A DNA stretch of 64,000 bases. Origin: Labilibaculum sp. (GTDB lineage: Bacteria; Bacteroidota; Bacteroidia; Bacteroidales; Marinifilaceae). The notes below the pieces were generated by a model that was given only the letters and a program-made list of their open reading frames with translations, was not told the DNA's origin and made no database searches. Positions 1-8,526 of the stretch are shown one piece after another. Each line of letters begins with the position of its first letter. Positions within the stretch are counted from its first letter, which is position 1. The translations under genes were made by a program, and so were the position numbers. The DNA lies in NCBI RefSeq assembly GCF_963664555.1, contig NZ_OY761461.1:3286001-3350000 (forward strand), in the 5' to 3' direction.

Positions 1-2
1 TA

Positions 3-665
3 AAATTAACTGCTGAATATTATCACAAATTATCACGCAACACTCTGGAATTCAGCGATGAATACTTTTTTCAAAATGTGAGTGCCGACTGGGAAAGTAT
101 AGTAGAGGCAGGAAAATCGTGGAGCAATGGCTTGGAGATTAATCTGAGTAAAAGCAATGGCAAAACTACAGGAAATATGGCATACACATTTTCCAAATCG
201 TTTGTGAAATATCCGGAAATAAATGGTGGAAAAACATTTGCTTCTCCTTACGATCGCCGTCACGATTTCTCTTTCCTACTCAACCAAAAATTAAGTAAAA
301 AAATTGATTTTACCCTTGCCTGGATGTATGGAAGTGGCCTGCCTGCGACACTTTCTTCAACAAATATAAGTTCTATTTCACCCTATTATCCGGGAGAAAT
401 TTCTTCAACGCCAATTTTTTCTCATCGAAATAGGTTTCGGCTGCCGGATTATCACAGAATGGATTTCTCAATCAATTTTAGAAAATTTAAGAAACATGGA
501 ATAAGAACATGGAATATTAGTATCAACAATGTGTACAACAGAAAAAATGCAAATTACGTCTCCATAAGTGAAACCCGAAACGAATTTGGCACTACCAATT
601 ACAGCTTAAAGCAAATTAGTTTGTTCGCTTTTCTACCAAGTGTAAGTTATTCCTATAAATTTTAA
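3..665 (+). CDS. TonB-dependent receptor, C-terminal part
   Basis: This is the 3' end of an outer-membrane TonB-dependent receptor; the frame is open to the left edge of the window, so the plug and most of the barrel lie outside. The visible ~220 residues show alternating aromatic/polar barrel strands, the motif SPYDRRHDFSFLLN, which is common in the last third of Bacteroidota receptors, a late NISINNVYNRKN strand, and a terminal aromatic residue (SYSYKF) as expected for BAM-dependent insertion. It is followed after 11 bp by a DUF4249 lipoprotein, the usual partner order. A GTG at 78 could be read as a start, but the coding signal continues upstream of it. The substrate cannot be deduced. Confidence 0.85.
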   Translation, partial: KLTAEYYHKLSRNTLEFSDEYFFQNVSADWESIVEAGKSWSNGLEINLSKSNGKTTGNMAYTFSKSFVKYPEINGGKTFASPYDRRHDFSFLLNQKLSKKIDFTLAWMYGSGLPATLSSTNISSISPYYPGEISSTPIFSHRNRFRLPDYHRMDFSINFRKFKKHGIRTWNISINNVYNRKNANYVSISETRNEFGTTNYSLKQISLFAFLPSVSYSYKF

Positions 666-676
666 GAAAAGATATT

Positions 677-1639
677 ATGAAGTATCAATTACTTTTTCTC
701 AATATTTGCCTGCTGTTTTTTCATTTTTCCTGCGAAAAAGAACTTCAAGTTCCCATTCCTGAAGAGGAACCGAAATTGGTTGTCAATTCGTTGCTTGGAG
801 CAGATAGTTTACTCCGGGTTCATGTAAGCAAAAGTTCAGTTTTTCAGGAACAATATACCAATACTACTTTGTCTGATGCCAACATCATCATAAAAAAAAA
901 CAATCAGTTGTTAGGAAAAATGAAACATGAAAACGATGGATGGTATTCCTTAAATTCATATGCAGTAACAGCTGGTAATTCCTATCAAATTGAAGTTTCG
1001 CATCCTGATTTGGAAACTGCTGAATCTGCAACCAAAACATTACGAAAAGTTCCAATTACCAGTCTTTCTTATCAAATTAAGGAAGAAGGTAAACTGGAAT
1101 TTACATTTCAATTTGATGATACAGCATTGCAGGAAAATTATTACATGATTCTGCTAAAAGCATATAATGGAATTTCTTTCTCAGATATAAATTTTTATAG
1201 CGATAACATTATTTTCAATGGCAATTTATCCGAAAATTCAATTGGAATACAGCAAAATATGCTTCGTGGCAGTCACACTTTCTCCGATGAAAATATTGAC
1301 GGAGAAAATTGCAGCATTTCGATATATGCTTTCAATGAATTATTTAATAATTCAGAAGTAAATCAGCAATACAAATTGGAATTGTACCACATTACATCCG
1401 ATTACTTCAAGTATGAACGTTCATTAACCGCTTATTACAATCGTGATGACTTACCTTTTTACAAGAAGGTAAATCTTCATTCCAACGTTAATTGCGGCTA
1501 TGGAATTTTTACCTCATATGCTGTTGATTCAAAAACAATAACTACAACCGGTCAAATGCAAATTATAAAAGCAGAAAACCAACAAGCTGCAGCCATGTGC
1601 CTGTTGCAAAGGAATTCAAGAAAACGATCTGAAATTTAA
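677..1639 (+). CDS. DUF4249 family lipoprotein
   Basis: A 320-residue lipoprotein with a hydrophobic leader and lipobox FHFSC (Cys about residue 19), followed by EKELQVPIPEEEPKLVVNSL, which matches the typical start of DUF4249 proteins. The body is beta-rich with the GYGIFTSYAVDSKTITT ending seen in the family. DUF4249 proteins sit directly downstream of TonB-dependent receptors in Bacteroidota and are thought to be surface or periplasmic partners of the receptor; no activity is established. The 11-bp gap to the receptor indicates one operon. Length is within the family range, so the gene looks intact. Confidence 0.85.
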   Translation: MKYQLLFLNICLLFFHFSCEKELQVPIPEEEPKLVVNSLLGADSLLRVHVSKSSVFQEQYTNTTLSDANIIIKKNNQLLGKMKHENDGWYSLNSYAVTAGNSYQIEVSHPDLETAESATKTLRKVPITSLSYQIKEEGKLEFTFQFDDTALQENYYMILLKAYNGISFSDINFYSDNIIFNGNLSENSIGIQQNMLRGSHTFSDENIDGENCSISIYAFNELFNNSEVNQQYKLELYHITSDYFKYERSLTAYYNRDDLPFYKKVNLHSNVNCGYGIFTSYAVDSKTITTTGQMQIIKAENQQAAAMCLLQRNSRKRSEI

Positions 1640-1788
1640 AAAGAAGTAAGAACAGAAAAAGAATCAATTATTTGTTTCATCTGTTTATAATTTTCTTGTT
1701 ACTATCAGATGAAACTTACCATTCGTAAATAATCATGTTTGATTGTATCTTGATAATTATTTACTCATGGACGTTTCATTTTACTTAA

Positions 1789-2262
1789 TTACGCATAACT
1801 TTTATGCGTAAACTTTAATGTAATAGGTTCAACTAAATTATGAAAATCTTCATACGAAAGCATAATAAGCTCTGTATGAGTTCCTGCATTAAACACGATA
1901 TCATCGTCTTCAACTAAACTTTCAGCCACATAAACCTCCAGTCCATATAAATTTCCAAACGGAGGCATAGCTCCCACTTCACATTGTGGAAATATATCTT
2001 TAAAATCTTGCTCATGCGCCAGCTCTACCTTTTTACAACCCAGCATTTGTTTTAATAAATCAAAGTCAATCAAATAAGATGCGGGCAGAACAGCCATACA
2101 CATCCTTCCATCTACCTTAATCATTACTGTTTTTGCAAGCATTTTACCAGGGATATGGGCCGATGCAGCAATTTGCTGGGCGGTGTAGGCTGATGAATGC
2201 CGAATCGTTACATATTTAATATGTCGCTCATCTAAAAACTCTTTTAATTTACGAATAGGCAT
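1789..2262 (-). CDS. YbaK/ProX-type aminoacyl-tRNA deacylase family protein
   Basis: A 157-residue cytosolic protein consisting of a single YbaK/EbsC (aminoacyl-tRNA editing) domain. Visible family features are the N-terminal LKEFLDERHIKYVTIRHSSA, the AKTVMIKVDGRMCMAVLP strand with the conserved Lys, and the glycine-rich EVGAMPPFGNLYG segment before a late FNAGTHTELIMLSYEDF. Family members hydrolyse mischarged tRNAs such as Ala-tRNAPro or Cys-tRNAPro; which one this enzyme edits is not evident. It is transcribed alone, convergent with the DUF4249 gene and divergent from the BlaI-type repressor gene. Confidence 0.8.
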   Translation of the reverse strand: MPIRKLKEFLDERHIKYVTIRHSSAYTAQQIAASAHIPGKMLAKTVMIKVDGRMCMAVLPASYLIDFDLLKQMLGCKKVELAHEQDFKDIFPQCEVGAMPPFGNLYGLEVYVAESLVEDDDIVFNAGTHTELIMLSYEDFHNLVEPITLKFTHKSYA

Positions 2263-2498
2263 AATCTTTGGGTCTAATGGTTAAAAATGTCCACTCTACA
2301 GAAGGTCTTTACAACCTTTAATTGGCGATACCAATTGGGTTTTGATTTCTGGTTCTTACTTCCACCCCACACAATTTGAGAATTGAGGGGCTACTATTCA
2401 AATTACGAAAAAAAAAGCGGGAAGTAAAGAGTAATAGCATATTGACTACGTATTTATATTCATTTTTCATTAAGAATATTAACCAAAACCTATTCATC

Positions 2499-2570
2499 TA
2501 CGAAATATATCGTATTAAAATTTTGTAATACGACAAGTTTCGTATATCTTTATCTACGAAATTAATCGTA
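2499..2570. promoter_or_regulatory. Three tandem palindromic operators, TACGA-N6-TCGTA
   Basis: Three 16-bp inverted repeats of the form TACGA-N6-TCGTA occupy 2499-2514 (TACGAAATATATCGTA), 2529-2544 (TACGACAAGTTTCGTA) and 2555-2570 (TACGAAATTAATCGTA), ending 22 bp before the start of the BlaI-type repressor gene. BlaI/MecI dimers bind short A/T-rich dyads upstream of their own operon, so these are most simply autoregulatory operators. Centre-to-centre spacing is 30 and 26 bp, close to three and two-and-a-half helical turns. Direct observation is the repeats; repressor identity is inference. Confidence 0.8.
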
Positions 2571-2592
2571 TAACGGAAATCACCACAATAAT

Positions 2593-2991
2593 ATGCCACA
2601 GAAGATTAAGCCAACCGAAGCAGAATTGGAAATTCTACAAGTCCTTTGGACCTACGGTCCATCGAATGTTCGATTTGTAAATGACAAATTGAAATCGGAA
2701 AGAAATGTAGGTTATACTACAACGCTTAAGGTAATGCAAATAATGACTGAGAAAGGAATCCTTGAACGTGATATGAATTCAAGAACTCATATTTACAAGG
2801 CTGTTGTAGAAGAAAAAGAAACTAAAAATCAGTTAATCGATAAATTCATATCCACTTTATTTGGTGGATCCACTTCTGGAATGGTTCTGCAAGCTTTAGG
2901 CAATCAAAAATGCTCAACAAAGGAACTGAATGAAATTAAAAAATTAATTGATAACATCGAAAACCCGGCTCAAAATGAAACTGATAAATAA
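2593..2991 (+). CDS. BlaI/MecI/CopY-family transcriptional repressor
   Basis: A 132-residue winged-helix repressor of the BlaI/MecI family. It starts with the diagnostic PTEAELEILQVLWTYGPSNV followed by VGYTTTLKVMQIMTEKGIL, the recognition helix region, and ends in a helical dimerisation segment. In this family the repressor is cleaved or released after a membrane M56 metalloprotease senses a signal. The next gene is exactly such a protease and overlaps by 17 bp, so translation is probably coupled. Three palindromes lie in its promoter. Nothing here points to beta-lactams; Bacteroidota carry many such pairs with unknown signals. Confidence 0.92.
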   Translation: MPQKIKPTEAELEILQVLWTYGPSNVRFVNDKLKSERNVGYTTTLKVMQIMTEKGILERDMNSRTHIYKAVVEEKETKNQLIDKFISTLFGGSTSGMVLQALGNQKCSTKELNEIKKLIDNIENPAQNETDK

Positions 2992-5938
2992 TTTCGATTT
3001 TTACGAATTGAGTCACGCTATTGGCTGGACTTTAATTCATTCTGTTTGGCAAGCTGCAGTAATTGGGGGGATTATTTGGTTGATATTCCGATTTATCTCA
3101 AAAGACAATGCAAAATTTCGCTATACCCTATCAGGCTTGGGGCTCATTCTAATTTGTGCTGCATCAGCAATTACATTTTACCGATACATCCCATCAAGCA
3201 CCAGCATTTATTTGTCTGATTTTAAGGTTCAACTGCAAACTTCAGGCATCATTCCGCAAGATGAAACATTCTTTGCCAAATTGTGGAAGCAATTACAAAT
3301 TCAATTGGAAAACTCATTTCCTTATTTGATTCAAATCTGGATGATTGGAATGCTCTTCCTTTCCATTAATCTCATCTTAAAATACATTCACACCCTTAAA
3401 TTAAAAAAGCACTTAACCTATCCTTTACGCACCAACTTTAAGGCAATTGCTGATAGCTTGGTGACAAAATACAATCTCAAACAAAACATTCTGTTTAAGG
3501 AATCGGGCCTGCTCGAGATCCCTTCTGTAATTGGATATTTTAAGCCAATTGTTCTAATTCCGGTTTCCATGCTAAGTGGAATTCCCGAAAATCAATTGGA
3601 AATTATCATAGCACATGAATTGGCACATATTCGTCGACACGATTACTTGCTGCAATTCATTCAAGGAATTATTGAACTAATATTCTTTTATCATCCTGTA
3701 GTTTGGTGGCTATCTTCTGTGGTAAATGCCGAAAGAGAGCACATTTGTGACGATCTGGCGGTTAAGGTTTGTGGTGAATCCTTAACTCTAATTAAAGCAT
3801 TAAATAATATGGAAGCAATCAGAAAAAAACAGTACGAAATGGTTTTAGGATTCTCTGGTAAAAAGGGAAAAGTTTTGAATCGAATTAAACGTATTCTTAG
3901 ACCTAAAGCTTCAACCAATCCAAGGAGTGAACGATTCATGCTTAGTGGTGTGTTCACGCTCTTATTCGCAGGCTTGTTCCTAATTTCGAATTTTGCTATT
4001 TCAGGGAATACTGATTCTCAAAAAGCATTATTTTCGAAAATCAACATCCTTGACAAAACTTCGGATCAACCTGAGAAGTCCTTTCACAAAGAAGCACTTC
4101 CTCTTGATTTGATGAATGCAAGCTCAAAAAATGATCAGAAAAAGAAGAAAAAAGAGGCAATAAAACAAACAGACACAGCTGCAACTGAGATTGAGCTTGA
4201 AGAAGTAACTGAGGTAGAAGAAATGGAACTATCGGAAATGCCTTCGATACCTGTTATGCCAACTATGCCTCTACTACCTCCAACTGTAGAAATGCCTTTC
4301 AGTTCTTTTGAAACTCCTGAATTTAGTTTCCCAAAAGATTCTGTAAAATCAGACAAATGGGTGAAAATGAAGGCCGATGAGATCATAAAAGAGCAGTTGG
4401 AAGCAATGAGGTCGGCAGAAAGAGAAATGAAGGACATAAAAATTGACCTTGATGTTGACCAAATGCGTAAAGAGCTTCAGCAGGGATTAAAAGATCTTGA
4501 TTTTAATTCCGTTGAGTTCCAAAATGAAATGAAAGAACAGCAAATTGAAATCGACAAACAGTTAAAAGAATTGTCTGATGGTAATTACGCCAAACAACAA
4601 GAATTACAGAAAAAAGAACTTGAAAATCATTTGAAAGAAATTGAGGAGAATTCTCAATTGGATGAAAAGGAAAAAGAAAAAATTAGAACCAAGTTAAGCG
4701 AAACTCTTGAACAATTGAATTCAAAGGAATTTCAAAATCAACTTGAAAAACAGCTTGAAAGCGCGAAGGAATCTTTGGAACAAAAGAAGGTGAAATTCGA
4801 GTCGGGAGAATTTGAAAACCAATTGAAAGAACAACGTGTGAACATTCAACAACAACTGAAAAAAATTGAGTCTCCTGAATTTCAGGAAAAAATAAATCAA
4901 CAAATTAAAGAAAGCAAGACAAGAATTCAGGAAGAATTAAAGAGAGTTAATTCTGATGAATATCGGAAGGACTTAGAGGAATTTATAAAAAATAATCCAA
5001 CAAGTTCTCTTAACTACAACTCTCCTGAATTAGTTACAAGAGTATTTCATCAAGATTTGACAACACCCATAACTAATATTAGAAGAGGTTATAGAATACC
5101 AATGCAAAGTGGAACTATGTTACGTTCTATTTCACCCGAAAATGCAAATAAACAACCGCTTATCATTTTAGATGGTGAAAAAATTACTAGTGACCAAATG
5201 GATCAAATGTCTCCAGACGATATTGCTTCCATAAGTGTTCTAAAAGATGAAGCGTCAAAAGCATTGTATGGTGAAGAAGCTAAAAATGGAGTTATTGTGA
5301 TCACCTGTAAATCAAATAATCAAAAAAATAATTCCTCTGCTAAGCTTAAATTTGGAAATACCGGGAATCCCCCATTATACATTCTTGATGGAATAAAAAC
5401 TCCCGTAGAAGCTGTCTCAAGAATTAATCCTGACGATATTGAGAGTATGAACGTATTAAAAGGCAAAGATGCAGTAATGAAATATGGAGAAAGTGCTCAA
5501 TACGGAGCTATTGAAATCAATTCCAAAGGTTCCGAATTTAAAGATCCCATCAAAATTGATAATGCCATATATATCATTGATGGAAAAAAACTTTCAAAAA
5601 AAGAATCAGAAAAAATCAATCCTGACAGTATTGAAAGTATTACAGTACTAAAAGGTGAACCCGCACTTGAAAAATACGGAAAGAAAGGTAAAAATGGAGT
5701 CGTTGAAATGACCAGCAAAGCGAATAAGAAGCATGCTGTAAAAATGAAGTTGGATTCAATAAAAAATCCTCCAATTTATGTTGTTGATGGGAAAATAACA
5801 TCAGCAGAAAAAGTTGAAGAAATAAATCCTAATGATATTGAAAGTATTGATGTGCTAAAAGGTGTACATGCAATTGAAAAATACGGTGAAGAAGCTAAAA
5901 ATGGTGCCGTACTAATTACCACTAAGTCCAAAAGTTAA
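2975..5938 (+). CDS. BlaR1-like M56 metallopeptidase sensor with coiled coil and four plug-like repeats
   Basis: An integral-membrane sensor protease. The chosen start (MKLINNFDF) overlaps the repressor gene; an upstream ATG at 2948 adds nine unlikely residues. N-terminal ~300 residues carry several membrane helices and the M56 zinc motif HELAHIRRHD (His-Glu-x-x-His) with ICDDLAV downstream. One more membrane helix follows (about residues 320-340). The remainder should face the periplasm: a Lys/Glu-rich segment, a long Glu/Lys/Gln coiled coil (roughly residues 460-670), then four tandem ~65-residue repeats, each with (I/V)DG, a SIxVLKG motif and a YGxxxxNGxxxITxK ending. These repeats resemble the TonB-receptor plug motif. 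There is no penicillin-binding domain, so beta-lactam sensing is unlikely. It probably inactivates the upstream repressor on a cue read by this external part. Confidence 0.88.
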   Translation: MKLINNFDFYELSHAIGWTLIHSVWQAAVIGGIIWLIFRFISKDNAKFRYTLSGLGLILICAASAITFYRYIPSSTSIYLSDFKVQLQTSGIIPQDETFFAKLWKQLQIQLENSFPYLIQIWMIGMLFLSINLILKYIHTLKLKKHLTYPLRTNFKAIADSLVTKYNLKQNILFKESGLLEIPSVIGYFKPIVLIPVSMLSGIPENQLEIIIAHELAHIRRHDYLLQFIQGIIELIFFYHPVVWWLSSVVNAEREHICDDLAVKVCGESLTLIKALNNMEAIRKKQYEMVLGFSGKKGKVLNRIKRILRPKASTNPRSERFMLSGVFTLLFAGLFLISNFAISGNTDSQKALFSKINILDKTSDQPEKSFHKEALPLDLMNASSKNDQKKKKKEAIKQTDTAATEIELEEVTEVEEMELSEMPSIPVMPTMPLLPPTVEMPFSSFETPEFSFPKDSVKSDKWVKMKADEIIKEQLEAMRSAEREMKDIKIDLDVDQMRKELQQGLKDLDFNSVEFQNEMKEQQIEIDKQLKELSDGNYAKQQELQKKELENHLKEIEENSQLDEKEKEKIRTKLSETLEQLNSKEFQNQLEKQLESAKESLEQKKVKFESGEFENQLKEQRVNIQQQLKKIESPEFQEKINQQIKESKTRIQEELKRVNSDEYRKDLEEFIKNNPTSSLNYNSPELVTRVFHQDLTTPITNIRRGYRIPMQSGTMLRSISPENANKQPLIILDGEKITSDQMDQMSPDDIASISVLKDEASKALYGEEAKNGVIVITCKSNNQKNNSSAKLKFGNTGNPPLYILDGIKTPVEAVSRINPDDIESMNVLKGKDAVMKYGESAQYGAIEINSKGSEFKDPIKIDNAIYIIDGKKLSKKESEKINPDSIESITVLKGEPALEKYGKKGKNGVVEMTSKANKKHAVKMKLDSIKNPPIYVVDGKITSAEKVEEINPNDIESIDVLKGVHAIEKYGEEAKNGAVLITTKSKS
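5153..5935 (+). repeat. Four tandem plug-like repeats inside the M56 gene
   Basis: Four ~200-bp units encode similar ~65-residue blocks starting near 5153, 5365, 5560 and 5765. Each contains a Y/IxDG strand, a proline-aspartate turn (SPDDI, NPDDI, NPDSI, NPNDI), ESIxVLKG, and K/LYGxxxxNGxxxIxxK. The same signature occurs in plug domains of SusC-type TonB receptors (ASATAIYGSRGANGV-like). Units are diverged in DNA, so this is an old duplication kept by selection rather than a recent slip. Confidence 0.85.
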
Positions 5939-5966
5939 TAAGACAAATAATTCCAGATTGACTATA

Positions 5967-5997
5967 AAAAGACCACATTTTCATAATGTGGTCTTTT
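5967..5997 (+). terminator. Rho-independent terminator after BlaI-BlaR1-like operon
   Basis: A perfect 13-bp stem (AAAAGACCACATT / AATGTGGTCTTTT) with a 5-nt loop lies 29 bp after the stop codon of the M56 gene and ends in T residues. Confidence 0.85.
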
Positions 5998-6094
5998 GCG
6001 TTTAACACCATAAAGTTTTATACTCAGGCACTTGCAAGCCAAACATCAAATTCGTATATTAACTGAAAACCATGCATTTATAAATAATCAGCCG

Positions 6095-6589
6095 ATGCTT
6101 TTTTTACTCGTCATATTAATTTTATACATTTTGGTGCGGATCACCTCCCGCTTCAGTAAATACCTCATGAAATTTTCTAAAAATGATCATTTGCGTTTTT
6201 CTTATGGAATTGGCTTCATTACTATAGGGGCAATGCACATACTTATTCCAAATCTTTTTGAGCATATATTCGCGGCTATTTCCAACTCAACTTACGAAAT
6301 AATTACAATTTTAGGATTTGTTCTAATTGTTAGTGGTGTTGGTCTTTTGATCAGAAGAGTTCATAAGGAAGCAGCAATACTTCTTATTGTATTGATGCTT
6401 ATTTTTATCCCTCTTAGTATAATTATGCTTACCCGTTATGTACCAGGTCCGTTAGGAATAGAATATGAGCCAGTGTTGGGATATTTAAGGATTCTCGCCT
6501 TCTCACTCTTAATTTGGTTTTTAATTAAAGCCTGCGAACTCTCGCCAAGAAGAAAGTATAACAAATCAAAATACAACCAGAACATCTAG
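6095..6589 (+). CDS. Small integral membrane protein, DoxX-like
   Basis: A ~164-residue membrane protein with four to five hydrophobic helices. A motif around residues 35-60, GIGFITIGAMHILIPNLFEH, resembles the G-x-x-H-F segment of DoxX-like small membrane proteins, and a late VPGPLGIEYEP loop precedes the last helix. A TTG at 6032 would add 21 polar residues; the ATG at 6095 directly before the first helix is preferred. No function can be assigned. It stands alone, following a strong terminator. Confidence 0.65.
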   Translation: MLFLLVILILYILVRITSRFSKYLMKFSKNDHLRFSYGIGFITIGAMHILIPNLFEHIFAAISNSTYEIITILGFVLIVSGVGLLIRRVHKEAAILLIVLMLIFIPLSIIMLTRYVPGPLGIEYEPVLGYLRILAFSLLIWFLIKACELSPRRKYNKSKYNQNI

Positions 6590-6690
6590 TCATCATTTTT
6601 ATTTTTTCACTGTTTAAGCATTTTTTCATAACTTAATTGTTACCTTAAAATTATGTAGTGCTATTAATTTACACCTAAATAAATAAAACG

Positions 6691-7083
6691 ATGAGCTATT
6701 TTATCCGCCGAAGTACGAATTTTAAATTTGATGATGCCATTGACCGTGTGACCAGAGCGCTTCAAACCGAAGGGTTTGGCATATTAACCGATATTGATGT
6801 GAAAGCTACTTTAAAAGAAAAATTGGATGTTAATTTCAAAAAATACCGGATTCTAGGTGCCTGTAATCCATCATTTGCTTACAAAGCGTTTCAGGTAGAA
6901 GATCAAATTGGCATAATGATGCCTTGTAATGTAACTGTTATTGAACAAGATAATGGTCATGTTGACATTTCAATTATGGATCCAACAGCGGCTTTTAATG
7001 TAATTGAAAATGAAGCATTACAACCTTTTGCACACGAACTAAAAAGCAGACTGGAACGATGTTTAACTTATCTTGAAGAATAA
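6691..7083 (+). CDS. DUF302 domain protein
   Basis: A 130-residue soluble protein that is one DUF302 domain. Characteristic stretches are the amphipathic DDAIDRVTRALQTEGFGILTDID helix-turn, the KKYRILGACNPSFAYKA motif with its conserved Cys, and the MMPCNVTVIEQDNG strand with a second Cys. DUF302 proteins are small cytosolic proteins of unknown function, sometimes fused to SHOCT or heavy-metal-associated domains; copper or redox roles have been suggested but not shown. It is monocistronic here. Confidence 0.9.
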   Translation: MSYFIRRSTNFKFDDAIDRVTRALQTEGFGILTDIDVKATLKEKLDVNFKKYRILGACNPSFAYKAFQVEDQIGIMMPCNVTVIEQDNGHVDISIMDPTAAFNVIENEALQPFAHELKSRLERCLTYLEE

Positions 7084-7136
7084 ATCCCAAATAAATTTTT
7101 GACTTTATTATTTGTTTCACTTTCAAAAATTGCCTC

Positions 7137-7640
7137 ATGAAACGCTTATTTTTTTTCATTTTTATTCTTTCACATTTAACCTCCTTTTCGCAAAATACAA
7201 ATACAAAAAATACTATTTCTCCAAATCGCTTATTCGATTTTTGGTTGGGAGAATGGGATGTGTTCACCAATGATGAACTTGTAGGTCACAACACAATTAG
7301 TTTACAGCAAAATGGCAACCTGCTGCAAGAAAACTGGGTCTCGGAAAAAGAAAGTTTTACAGGTACAAGCTATAGCTTTTACAATGAAAAAATTAATAAA
7401 TGGCAGCAAATCTGGATTGATAAAAATGGAAACAATCTGCTATTGAAAGGAAATTTTGAAAATGGGAAAATGGTACTACTAAGCGGCACTGACTCCAATA
7501 TGGGAGAAGCTCAATCTCTTCATCGAATTAGCTGGATAGTTATGCCAAATGGTGATGTAAAACAGGTTTGGGAATCAACAATCGACGAAGGTAAAATTTG
7601 GAGTATTCAGTTTGAAGGGGTCTATAAAAAGAAAAAATAA
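7137..7640 (+). CDS. Secreted DUF1579-like (lipocalin-like) protein
   Basis: A 167-residue exported protein with a clear signal peptide ending in SFSQ (about residue 19-20). The mature part starts SPNRLFDFWLGEWDVF, the hallmark entry (FDFWLGEW) of small beta-barrel proteins grouped with DUF1579 and related lipocalin-like folds, and continues with repeated W-containing strands (WQQIWIDKNG, RISWIVMPNGDVKQVWE). Such proteins are likely periplasmic and may bind small hydrophobic ligands; no enzyme motif is visible. It converges with the methyltransferase gene, with only two bases between stop codons. Confidence 0.7.
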   Translation: MKRLFFFIFILSHLTSFSQNTNTKNTISPNRLFDFWLGEWDVFTNDELVGHNTISLQQNGNLLQENWVSEKESFTGTSYSFYNEKINKWQQIWIDKNGNNLLLKGNFENGKMVLLSGTDSNMGEAQSLHRISWIVMPNGDVKQVWESTIDEGKIWSIQFEGVYKKKK

Positions 7641-7642
7641 GC

Positions 7643-8359
7643 TTAATAGGATTTTCCTTTTTCATTGACCATGGGAACAAATCGAACAGGTAAATCAATC
7701 CGTTTGCTTATTTTCCCATTTTCTTTTTTTAAAAGAACCAACTTCTTAACATTCTTTTTCCCTACAGGAATTACCAATCTGCCCCCTTCTGCCAGTTGGG
7801 CAATTAAAGCCTTGGGGATTGCTGTAGGTGAACAAGTCACAATAATTCCATCAAATGGAGCTTTGTCTGCCAAACCCTGATATCCATCTCCACAAAAGGT
7901 CTTTACATTTTCATATTTTAAAGAATCCAGAACAAAAGAGGCTCTTTTCTGTAAGGATTCAATAATTTCTATGGAGTATACTTCAGAACAGATCTCTCCC
8001 AATATAGCCGCTTGATATCCGGATCCGGTTCCAATTTCCAAAACACGGCTTTTCGAACTCAAATCGAGCAGCTGACTCATATAAGCAACAATATAAGGCT
8101 GTGAAATGGTTTGTCCTTCCCCAATAGGCAATGGACGATCCTGATATGCGAAACTCCTTAAGTTTGCCGGAACAAACAAATGCCTTTCCACTTTTTCCAT
8201 CGCGCCAATAACAAGTGCATCAGTCACACCTCTATTAATTATCTGTTCGATGACCATGTTTACCCGAAGTTTCCCAAATTCCATCTCTTGCCAATTAGCA
8301 ACTTCACTATATCTTCCTAATGAAACAATCAATAGTATAACAAGGCTGAAGGTTTTCAT
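7643..8359 (-). CDS. pcm: Protein-L-isoaspartate O-methyltransferase with signal-like N-terminus
   Basis: A SAM-dependent methyltransferase of the PCMT family, which methylates isoaspartyl residues to start their repair. Family motifs are present in order: VERHLFVP, AYQDRPLPIGEGQTISQPYIVAYM (substrate loop), VLEIGTGSGYQAAILG (motif I, about residue 101), YSIEI (motif post I), FDGIIVTCSP and GGRLVIPVG. Length (238 aa) exceeds the core ~210 because of a ~20-residue hydrophobic leader (MKTFSLVILLIVSLG), which suggests export or membrane anchoring. Periplasmic SAM is not expected, so the leader is puzzling. The gene is monocistronic. Confidence 0.9.
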   Translation of the reverse strand: MKTFSLVILLIVSLGRYSEVANWQEMEFGKLRVNMVIEQIINRGVTDALVIGAMEKVERHLFVPANLRSFAYQDRPLPIGEGQTISQPYIVAYMSQLLDLSSKSRVLEIGTGSGYQAAILGEICSEVYSIEIIESLQKRASFVLDSLKYENVKTFCGDGYQGLADKAPFDGIIVTCSPTAIPKALIAQLAEGGRLVIPVGKKNVKKLVLLKKENGKISKRIDLPVRFVPMVNEKGKSY

Positions 8360-8526
8360 GATTCAAATTCCTTATTTAGTTAAAGTTACGACATTAGAGC
8401 TAAAAATGAGAAATAAAAATGCCTTCTAATCCCTTACTTAAACAGCAAATAAATAAAAGCCAAATGCGAATCGAAAAACAAATTTTAGTAATTTAATTTC
8501 CCTATTTCATAATTAAAGTATTTCTC

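Noticed and set aside
2975..5938. Beta-lactam resistance by a BlaI-BlaR1 system
   Set aside because: The sensor lacks a penicillin-binding domain and no beta-lactamase gene is adjacent.
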